From Amanita rubescens (Eukaryota > Basidiomycota > Agaricomycetes > Agaricales > Amanitaceae): a stretch of DNA of 64,000 nt. The stretch lies in the NCBI GenBank assembly GCA_015039365.1, contig WION01000223.1, positions 23,853 to 87,852 on the forward strand, written 5' to 3'. Shown here piece by piece: positions 1-9,787 of this stretch. How positions within the stretch are numbered: the stretch's first letter is position 1; each line of letters begins with the position of its first letter. Position numbers and translations under genes: made by a program. The notes beneath the pieces were generated by a model. It searched no databases. It had not been told where the DNA came from and saw nothing but the letters and a program-made list of their open reading frames with translations.

Positions 1-3000
1 TTCAACACAAAATTGAATGTGTAATACTTACTCGCTGTTGGTGATAGGAAAAGATGTGATGTGACTGTCTTTCACAAAAATGAGCAATATCACTCACTCC
101 CTGTTGGCCATAGGAAAAGTGTGATGACTTTCACAAAAATGAGCAATATCACTCACTCGCTGTTGGTCATATGGAAAGATGTGATGAGAAGGCCTTCACA
201 AAAAGGTACAATATTGCTCACTCCCTGTTGGTCATACAAAAAGATGTGATGACTGCTAGGAGACTCCCCTTCACAAAAATGTGCAATCTCACTCACAAGC
301 TGTTTGTCATACATAGGAAAAGATGTGATAACTCAACTGCCTTACACAAAAATGTGCAATGCCACTCACAGCCTGTTGGTGATAGGGAAAGATGTGATAA
401 GGCTGACTGTCTTTCACAGGATGTGCATTGAATTTCACTCACTCTCTGTTGGTCATAGGAAAGGATGTGGTGTTTGAACTGCCTGCCATCATGAAAATAT
501 GCAATGTCACTCACAACCTGTTGGTCATATGGAAAGATGTGATGAGACTGCCATTCACAAAAATGTGCAACTGTCACTCACAGCCTGTTGTTCATGCAAA
601 AGATGCAATGAGACCATTGCCTTTCAAAAAAATGTGCAATGTCACACACCCGCTGTGAAAAGATGTGATGAGGCTGCCTTTGACAAAAATGCACATTCAC
701 TCACTCCCTGTTGATCAGAGGAAGAGATGTGATGAGGCTGTCTTTCACAAAAATGTGCAATGTCACTCACTGCCTGTTGGTCATAGGAAAAGAAGTGACA
801 AAACTGTTGCCTTTTACAACAATGCAGAATGTCATGATGACTCACCCCCTGTTGGTCAGAGGAAAAGATGTGATGAGACTGCCTTTCACAAAAGTTTGCA
901 ATGTCACTTACTTGCTGTTGGTCAGAGGAAAAGATGTGATGAGGCTACCTTTCACAAAAATGTGCAAAGTGCTACCCACAAGCTATTAGTGATGGGAAAA
1001 GAAGTGATGAGACTGCCTTTCATAAACATGTGCAGTCTCACTCACAAACTGTTGGTCATAGAAAAGGGTGTGATGAGACTGCTTTTCACAAAAACTTTGT
1101 GCAATGTCACTCACTGGCTGTTGGTCATAAGAAAACATGTGATGAGATTGCCTTTCACAAAAATGTTCAATGTCACTCACTTGCTGTTGGTCATAGGAAA
1201 AGAAGTGATGAAACTACCTTTCACAAAAATGGCAATGTCACTCACAAGCTGTTGGTCATAGGAAAAGATGTGATGAGACTGCCTTCTGCCTTTCACAAAA
1301 TGTGCAATGTCACTCACTCCCTGTTGGTCATAAGAAAACATGTGATGAGATTGCCTTTCACAAAAATGTTCAATGTCACTCACAAGCTGTTGATCATAGG
1401 AAAAGAAGTGATGAGACTGTCATTCACAAAATTGGGCATGTCACTCACTCCCTGTTGGTCATAGGAAAAGATGTGATGAAACTGGCTGTCACAAAAATTG
1501 CAATGTCACTCACTTCCTGTTGGTCATAGAAAGATGTGTGGATGAGACTGCCTTCTGCCTTTCACAAAATGTGCAATGTCACTCACTTGCTGTTGGTCAT
1601 AGGAAAGGATGTGATGAGACTGCCTTCTGCCTTTCACAAAATGTGCAATGTCACTCACTTGCTGTTGGTCATAGGAAAAGATGAGACTGCCTTCCATAAA
1701 ATGTGAAATGTGAGGCACTGACTTGCTGTTGGTCATAAGATGTGATGACACTGTCTTTGACAAAAATGTGCAATGTTACTCACAGCCTGTTGGTCATAAG
1801 AGAATTGCTATTACAAAAAGGGGGAACATCACCCACAAGCTGTTGGTCATAGGAAAAGATGTGATGAGACTGCCTTTCACAAAAATGTGCAATGTTGCTC
1901 ACTTCCTGTTGGTTGTAATAGTAAGACATGTGATGCAACTGGCTATTGCAAAATCAGACAATGTCACCCACAAGCTGTTAGTCATAGGAAAAGATGTGAT
2001 GAGACTGCCTTTCACAAAATATGCAATGTCACTCACTGGCTGTTGGTCATTAAAAGATGTGATGAGACTATCTGTCACAAAATTGGGCAATGTCACTCAC
2101 TTCCTGTTGGTTATAGGAAAAGATGTGATCTGACTGGCTATCACAAAAAGATGCAACTTTGTCACCCACAACCTATTGGTCATAGAAAAAGATGTTATCT
2201 GACTGCCTTTCACAAAAATTTGCAATGTCACCCACAAGCTGTTGGTCATGGGAAAAGAAGTGATGAGACTGCCTTTCACAAAAAAGGGTAATATCACTCA
2301 CTCCCTGTTAGTCACAGATAAAGATGTCATGAAACTGCCTTTCAACACAAATGTGTGCAATACAACTCACAGGCTGTTGGTCATAGGAAAAGAGATGATG
2401 GCCTTTCACAAAAATGTGTATTGACACTCACTGACTGTTAGTCATAAGAAAAGATGTGATGAGACTGTGCATGCCTTTCACAAACATAGGTAATGTCACT
2501 CACAAGCTGTTGATCACAAGAAAAGATGTGATGAGACCACCTTTCACAGAATTGTGCAATATCACTGACATACTGTTGGTTATAGGAAATGATGTGGTGA
2601 GACTGCCTTTCACAAAAATGTCCAATGGCACTCACTCCCTGTTGGTCATAAGAATGGGTGTGATGAGATTGCCTGTAACAAAATGCGCCATGTCACTCAC
2701 TCCCTGCCATTGGTCATAAGAAAACATTTGATGAGAGTCCCATTCACAACAATATGCAATGTTACTCACTCCCTGTTCATCATAGGAAAAGATGTGATGA
2801 GAGTGCCTTTCACAAAAATGTGCAATGTCACTCACTCCCTGATTATCATAGGAAAAGATGTGATGGGAAGACTGGCTTTCACAAAACTTTGTGATGTCAC
2901 TCACATGCTGTTGGTCATAGGAAAAGATGTCACTGTGAGACTGTCTTTCACAAAAATGTGCAATGTCACCCACAACCTGTTGGTCATAGGAAACATGTGA

Positions 3001-4533
3001 TAAAACTGCCTTTAACTAAAATGTGCAATGCCACTCACAAACTGTTGGTCATAGGGAAAGATGTGGTGAGACTGCTTTTCACAAAAATGTGTAATGTCCA
3101 CCCACTCCCTGTCAGTCATAGGAAAAGATGTGATAGACTGCTTTAAAAATGTGCAAGATCACTGACATTCTGTTGGTCATAGGAAAAGATGTGATAAGAC
3201 TATATTTCACCAAAATGTGCAATGTTGCTCACAAACTGTTGGTCACAGGAAAGGATGTGATGAGACTGCCTTCCCTAAAAATCTGCAATGTCACTCACAA
3301 GCTGTTGGTCACAGGAAAAGATGTGATGAGACTGCCTCATTCAAAAAAAGTGTGCAACTTGAATATCACTCACTCTCTGTTGGTCATAGAAAATATGTAA
3401 TGAAACTGCGTTCACAAAAATATGGAATGTAATTTACCAACTTTCAGTTGTAGGGAAAGGTGTGATGAGACTGCCTTTCAAAAAATGCAGTGTCACTCAC
3501 AATCTGTGGGTCATAGGAAAAGGTGTGATGAGACTGCCTTTCACAAAAATGTGTACTGTCACTCACAACCTGTTGTCACAGGACAAGATGTGATGAGACT
3601 ACCTTTCACAAAAAGGTGCAATGTCTCTCACTTGCTGTTGGTTATAGGAAAAGAAGTGATGAGACTGCCTTTCACAAAAATGTGCAGTATCACTCACTCC
3701 AGCCTGTTGGTCATAGGTGTGATGAGAATTCCTTTCACAAAATGTGCATTGTCACTCACTCTAGGCTGTTGGTTATAGGAAAAGATGTGATGAGACTGCC
3801 TTTCTCAAGAATGTGCAATGTCACTTGCTGTCTGCTGGTCATAAGAAAATATGTGCTCAGACTACCTTCCACAAAAATGTGCAATGTCTCTCACTGGCTG
3901 TTTGTCATAAGAAAGGATGTGATGAGACTACCTTTCTCAAGAATGTGCAATGTCACTCACGCTCTGTAGGTCCTAAGAAAAGATGTGCTCAGACTACCTT
4001 CCACAAAAATGTGCAATGTCTCTCACTCGCTGTTTGTCATATGTAAGAAAGGATGTGATGAGACTACCTTTGATACAAATGTACAATGTCACTCACTTCC
4101 TGTTGGACATTAAGGCAAGATATGACGAGAATGCCTTTCACAACATGTGCAATCACTCACAAGCTGTTGGTTATAAGACTGCCTTTCACAAATATGTGCA
4201 ATGTCACTCACTCCCTTTTGGTCATAGGAAAATATGTAATGAGACTGCCTTTTGATGTCACTCACCCCCTGTTGATCATAGGACAAGATGAGATGATACT
4301 GCATTCCACAAAAATGTCCAATGTCACTCACTCCCTGTTGGTCAGAGGAAAACATGTGTGAGATTGCCTTCACCCAAATCTTTAATTTCACTTACACGCT
4401 GTCAGTCATGGGGAAAAATCCATAAGACAGCTTTTGAGACAAATTGTGATGTTACTCACAAACTATTGGCCACAAGCAAACAATTGATAAGGTCACCTTC
4501 TGAATGGCTCAACCAACATGACATGCTGCTAAC
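1..4533 (-). repeat. Distal homogenised minisatellite = tandem array of intron plus single-codon cassettes
   Basis: About 68 units of 51-75 bp. The minus-strand consensus holds a pyrimidine-rich stretch (TCTTTTCCT), then GACCAACAG, then a variable triplet, then GTGAGTGACATTG. Triplets by lowest coordinate, first stretch: 4460 TTT, 4396 CGT, 4332 GGA, 4266 GGG, 4212 GGA, 4161 CTT, 4097 GAA, 4027 CGA, 3961 AGC, 3895 CCA, 3829 ACA, 3760 CCT-AGA, 3698 GCT-GGA, 3632 CAA, 3567 GTT, 3501 ATT, 3438 TTG, 3374 AGA, 3299 CTT, 3233 TTT, 3167 AAT, 3106 GGA, 3039 TTT, 2974 GTT, 2905 CAT, 2836 GGA, 2770 GGA, 2701 GGA, 2636 GGA, 2570 TAT, 2504 CTT, 2432 TCA, 2371 CCT, 2302 GGA. Second stretch: 2236 CTT, 2170 GTT, 2101 GAA, 2037 CCA, 1972 CTT, 1903 GAA, 1837 CTT, 1784 GCT, 1723 CAA, 1659 CAA, 1587 CAA, 1514 GAA, 1449 GGA, 1384 CTT, 1318 GGA, 1246 CTT, 1181 CAA, 1115 CCA, 1046 TTT, 980 CTT, 912 CAA, 846 GGG, 771 GCA, 705 GGA, 650 CGG, 582 GCT, 515 GTT, 443 AGA, 370 GCT, 297 CTT, 222 GGA, 157 CGA, 98 GGA, 32 CGA. 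The triplet varies far more than its flanks. The array continues beyond position 1. Confidence 0.85.
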
Positions 4534-6856
4534 CTCCTATATTTATAGGAAACCATGTGATGTCACTGCTTTTCACAAAGGCTTCAATATCACTTACAAT
4601 CTGTAGAATACATAATGTGTCCAAATTGCCTTGCAGCAGAGTGGCCAATATCACTCACTTCCTTTTGAAATAAAATTAGTACATTGCATCAGGAAACAGG
4701 AATCAATGCCACTGACTCTCTTTTGCCATAGCATTTCATATGATGGATTAACACCTCACAAAAAGTATCACATACATTCTGTTGGTTTTGCAGTTCCATG
4801 TGAAGAGGCTTTGAAAAGGAGAAATATTTACTGTCTGTTGTTTTGGGACAAGATGCAATCTTTATAAGCAGACATGAAGGAAGTGTCACTTACCTCCTGT
4901 TATTACACAAATGACATTTTGTGAGGCTCTCCTTTGGATAAAAGCATGTTACAGACTTTCTGTTGTTCATTGAATTATATCTGATGAACTGCACAAACAT
5001 CATCAATGTTACTTACTTTCTTTAACTGGGTCAGATGTGGTGTGAGATACTGTTGTATTACTCACTCCCTGTCCATGAGAAACTGCATTGACAAGCCTGC
5101 TTGTAACCATAGATTTACTCACTTTCTGTTGGTCATATGATGCACCATGGGATAATTTACCAAAAATCAAATTGAGTGATGTCACCCACTGCCTGTGGAT
5201 CATGAGACAAGACCACTGATCACAAAAGGAAGCATTACTCACAAACTGTTGTCATGAGACAATATATCAGATCTATGTTAGTTCACCCTTACCCACTGTT
5301 ATTGATATCATTAAATCCTGCCACCAAACATATGGTGACAACTAACCTGTGTTTCACTCAGTTGTTTATTGGCCACCTGAAGCATGACTAATCTTGTTTT
5401 AATGTGAAGGAATTTGAGTGTTACTCACCTCCTGATGAATGTTTTGCAAAGTATTACCATTCCATACGAAGGCCACCTACCTTCCTGTCCACCTATCACC
5501 ATTTAATTTTCCTATGCTGATGAGCAGCTTGACAAAAATGCATACCCAGAAATGTGGAAATTTTGTAAATACTATGACAGTGACATCATTCCATGACAAA
5601 GTTGGTTGGAATAAGGCCTGGTACAGAACATGTCTGAACAATGTCAATGTTAGTAAGTGACATTTTTGAGTGTGACCCTCACTGAAGTGCAGATTTAACA
5701 CAAAGGTCCAGATTATTCATCTGTGTTGAAACAAACAGCTCATGCATGATGTCATCATCTATTGCATCAGCAGTTTTCTGAGTTAATTCAGCACAATTCT
5801 TCTCTGGTAAATCCATGTCTATGAAACAACATCACTCCCATTTTCAGGAAGAAATCCTCATCATTCTCACCTTCCAATTGCACATATGCCCTAGGAGGGT
5901 ATTTGGCATTCAAAAATTTAGGAAGATAAACTTTCTGAAAAGTGATATCAGCATTTTCCCTGGCTGTCTCCCACTTATCTTCATCCTTTGCATCAGTCAA
6001 GTTGATAAATTCACTGGCTATTTGACCATCAAACTTAGTAAATATAACCACCAAAGGAACTGTAAAGGAAATATTGACTAGTCAGTTCACTGTAGATTAG
6101 TACTTAAGTAGATTTTGGCCAATGGAAATGTGGTAAAACAATTCCTCCAACATGAACAAGATGAGATGTAAATTCATTAGGACCAACCTCTGCCTGTCCC
6201 TTTATTGAAAAATTCAAGTTCTGCCTGTAAAATGGGACGAGGGCTGTCCATGGGTATGCAGTACCTACAGGGATCTACATATGTCAACCAGTCATGTAAA
6301 GGAATAAATCAGATATGTACCAAATTGCATGCAACTGATTTTTCAGCTCAGTTTCTGCAGACTTCTTTTCAATGAAATTCCAAGCAACCTCCAATTCATC
6401 AGCAGAACCAGATTCAAATCCCTGAGAGTCATGGAAAATAAAGTTACTCTCAGGGTATGTAATTTGATGTTCAATATCATGTAGGCCTCTCTGTTATTAA
6501 TGCATGTAAGTGGGCACATGATACATCCATACATTATCATTAAATGCACCTCAATTGATGGCATCAGATGTGTTGCAGATGCTTCCAGTTCTTTGCCTAC
6601 AGGAAACTCAATATGCAGAAGAAGCACAATGTTCAGCCTGACTTACCATCCTCATCATATATTGTGGGCTTTGTTCCCTTTGCTACACCACAAATCTTCT
6701 CAAGGATGGTTGTCTTGCCTGCATTAGCCCTCCCTATGACAAGGATACGAAAATGTGGGCATAGGTATTGTTCCCTGAGTATTTTAACATGTGTCTCATC
6801 TGTACCTGATGTATACCAGTCAGATAATGGGAATACCAAGACATCATATTGGATCA
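1..6856 (-). CDS. G-domain P-loop GTPase with a microexon-encoded tail (partial gene, 3' end off the left edge)
   Basis: The body reads continuously through seven exons: 6647-6856, 6550-6596, 6321-6490, 6188-6264, 5871-6059, 5683-5818 and 5546-5633. All have GT-AG borders and the phases add up, with no stop or frameshift. GTPase motifs are clear: P-loop VIGRANAGKTT, G3-like FHDSQG and G4 VIFTKFDG. The family is a large uncharacterised Agaricomycete group of MMR_HSR1/AIG1-like GTPases whose partner and pathway are unknown. The body exon ends in phase 0 after FPHFW (5546). In-frame exons continue as VDRK (5481-5492), GAG (5429-5431), a 30 nt exon (5347-5376), then single codons down to position 32. 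The exon at 6856 begins with TG and needs one base from an upstream exon, so the start codon is unresolved (a candidate ATG lies near 6890). Seen directly: motifs, phases, splice borders. Inferred: that the tail is spliced and translated. Confidence 0.72.
4534..5492 (-). other. Proximal, diverged part of the microexon array (17 microexons)
   Basis: On the minus strand each unit shows AG, then a tiny exon, then a 5' splice site such as GTGAGT, GTAAGT, GTTAGT or GTATGT. Exons by lowest coordinate in gene order: 5481 (12 nt, VDRK), 5429 GAG, 5347 (30 nt, open, ends SETQ), 5293 TGG, 5243 TTT, 5190 GCA, 5123 AAA, 5066 GGA, 5017 AAA, 4957 AAA (weak GTCTGT donor), 4894 GAG, 4832 ACA, 4776 AAT, 4717 AGA (GTCAGT donor), 4659 GAA, 4598 ATT, 4534 GAG. 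Introns are 46-64 nt and mostly unlike one another outside the splice sites, so these are not recent satellite copies. Every exon length is a multiple of three and none is a stop codon. This is the strongest evidence that the geometry is functional rather than an accident of repeat copying. Confidence 0.75.
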
Positions 6857-9787
6857 CTCAATGAAAGTTCACTGGTGGTGTCTGTCATTACTAGCAATGG
6901 ACTGTTTGATGATGGAGTGGTGCAAGAGTGATTCTGAGCTCAGGAGAAAGTAGAGAAAGGAGTATTAAGTGTTTGGCTTGAGAATCAACTTGAAGGTGTG
7001 TGTGCCAAAGCAAGAATTGTGTGGCTGGCTCAACAAAGAGGCAATGTATGGTTATCCGGACTCAATAGGTCAATGACAGCTTGTATGGCTTCAACATACC
7101 AGTATGTGGAGCAATAGATGGTGCGTTGGGCTCGAGATTGTCGAGATTGATTGGTCCTTCCTTGAAGCACGGGTGTCACGTATGACAGTAATTCGAGTCA
7201 AGTTATGGTGTGTTTGGTCGATCTGAGTTGAGAGCGCGGAGTCCCGGTCAGTTCAGGTGAGTTCAGCGTGCAGGATGAAATGGTGGGTGTTGAGAGCGCT
7301 ATATGTTCACGAGGTAGCAGTGTGACCCCCGAAACTGCTCACTTCTCCATTAGGCAACCTGGGCTCTTCTCACACAGTCATGCCAACACGCCACTCCGAT
7401 CATCACCGTGATCTGAAGATGAAGGATCCAGACTGTGCAATGGTGAGACCTGGTGAGACGCGGATGGTCAGATGGGCGCTACGCTTACGAAGGTGTGGCT
7501 GCCATCTTTCCTGCCAGCAGTGGTAGACTGACTCCTACTTCAATGACAGGCCGCAAATCATCCATCCACGCTACACAATCGCCGCCCAATCGATCTCCAT
7601 AAAAACGCAGCAAGGCAAGGCAGGATAAGGTTCGGAAGGTTGGCAAACGAAGCGCTCTCTGCCTTCCGTCGCCTCACGAGTGGGAAAGTGTCCACCTCGC
7701 CGTAACCTGCGCAGACTACAGGCTACGACGCGCAGAGCTCAACGGATTCATGCTCATATTCTTGTCGGCCTGGCTGTCTAATCTGAAACCCTGGTGTAAT
7801 AAATACTCTCCCACATCGGGGATTGCAGTCCATAGCTTTAAGTCTATGTGAGAAAACTCACAGCAATAGATTCAGTCTATCAGTGAGAAAAAGGCTTGAA
7901 AATTCTAAACTTGTAAAACAAAAGTCTATTATTGTATGCTGAGTGGAAATCTGTGTGACTCAATAATTCTACTTCAAAGTCTATACTGACTACAAATGAT
8001 CTAGCAAAGACTGCTGTTGTTTGACGAAAATCCATGGTAGGTGCCAGTAGGTCATCAATATCATCCTGACTTGTCGTTGTCGGGTGCGAGTAAGAGAAAG
8101 ATAGGGTACGGGAGTGCTATTAAGGTCGTTAAGTTTGTTGTCATCGGGTGCGAGAGGGGGTGAGAGTTGGTTGTTTGACGAAAATCCATGGTCGTCAATG
8201 TCGTCGTTGGGTGCGAGTTGAGAGGAAGACGGGTTCACGCTGGGTCTTCGTTAGCCTCACAGGGGGTGGGACGGGTGCTGTACGCACCTGGATGAGTTGG
8301 GGTGGGCAGTTTGGGGCTTTGTTCGGCACAGAGGGCTGTTGGGGGCACCTGGGGCTTTCAAGGTGGGCTAGGGTGAGAGAGAGAGGGTCAACCCATGTTT
8401 CAAATACCCGTCGCCCACCTCGCTGGGTCGTCTCTGAACGGCTAATCCCTTCTCCCCTCCAAAGCATGTTATGTGGGGAGAAACCCGCCCATTAACCGGG
8501 GACCAGTGCATACGGTCCCCACTTCCTATCTGTGACGATCTGTGGTTGGCCAGCGTTGAAGTTCCATCGCGCTGTAACCCAACGATCAAGTTAGCGAACC
8601 GAACAGGACGAAAAGAAGAAAAGAAAAGATTAAAAGGGACACTGCACCTCCCTCATGCCCTAGTCACCTGTCTCGCGTTCCTCCTCTCATTCTTCCCGCC
8701 ATGAATGGATAGTACATGGTCAAAAGATGGTTGTGGGGCCCTACCGTTGGAAAAACCTATCGTCAATTGCATGCAGCAGTCAGAGCGCCGTAACCCATGC
8801 AATAGGTGATTGAGTCGATGTATGGCATAACCGTAGAGTCTGGTGCAGGGCAATATCACGGGTGCTGGTGCGGATTGGTAAATGAGACGGCAACCCTGAT
8901 CCTGACCCTGACCCGCACCCGTAGCTCAGTTCCGCCAATATACTTCGATATCATTTTCTCCGATCCGCACAGCTCTGAGCCATCGTGAAGCAGAGGGGGA
9001 CGAAGTAGTAAGCGAAGCCGCTACTTTGCCTGTTCCGGTCATCTTGAGCTATAAATACTCCTTTATTCCGACTACTATACTACACCCTAATGCTCTCGAC
9101 TTATTCAGGATGGAATGACCACATTGTTGGAGCGGTGACACGAGACGAAGGTGAGTATACCACCGGAAGTTTACGTTAAGTGGCAAGCCGTAATACTAAT
9201 TGTTCTCGTTGGTGGCATAGTACTGCAATCAGAAATTATGTGTTGTCGAGGCGTTTGAGCGGATTCTACAACGTGAGACGAGAGACAATGACGGACTCCA
9301 TCCCCACGCCTAACTTGTTATAACTTAGCAGCTTCTCCTGTTCAAACGTTCACTGATACCACGTTTTGTTGCTATGGATTATGCCAATGGCGTGATGAGA
9401 GCCCGTTCGGGCCAACATTGTTACCATTACGTCCTCTCTGGAGAATTCTACGTTGAAGACGAACGGCGTACCCTACTACCCATACCCGAGCGCTCGGTGC
9501 CATGGTCACACGATTGGCATAATAACATGTAATTCATGTGGTCTGTAGTTCGCGCTGTGTTTATATATTCATCACACTGACACTAACATTTCACGTTCAA
9601 ACGCGGTGCCATGACAGCGAAGAAGCATTACGGGTCTAGTATGATTATTACTAGATTTAATCTTAATATAGCCACCAGTGCACCAAGTATCCACTCGATG
9701 TACAGGAACGGATCGCGGCAGGGTCCCTTTATTTAAACCTGGCAGGCAACTCGGAGTAGCCGTGTCCTCTTCCCATCCTATCTCAGG
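6857..9787. other. Intergenic region without a supported gene
   Basis: No exon chain or recognisable protein on either strand. The first part should carry the GTPase promoter and its missing first exon on the minus strand. Around 7845-7985 the word AGTCTAT recurs four times in an AT-rich patch of unknown meaning. At 8018-8240 a partly duplicated segment shares TTTGACGAAAATCCATGGT (about 8021 and 8173) and several GGGTGCGAG words. A TATAAATA-like string lies near 9050. The short open frames here are poor in coding character. Confidence 0.4.

Noticed and set aside
1..4500. Plus-strand open frames full of Cys/His peptides such as KRCDETAFHKNVQCHS, resembling zinc-finger repeats
   Set aside because: Unit spacing varies (about 51 to 75 bp, not a multiple of three), so the peptide jumps between frames and hits stops; the frames are by-products of the satellite. 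The minus-strand splice interpretation explains the structure better.
1..4500. CRISPR-like array of repeats with variable spacers
   Set aside because: The genome is eukaryotic, the variable part is only three bases, and the repeats themselves vary in length and sequence.
8148..8704. Overlapping open frames on both strands around 8.2-8.7 kb
   Set aside because: Mutually overlapping, low-complexity and without any recognisable domain or intron pattern.
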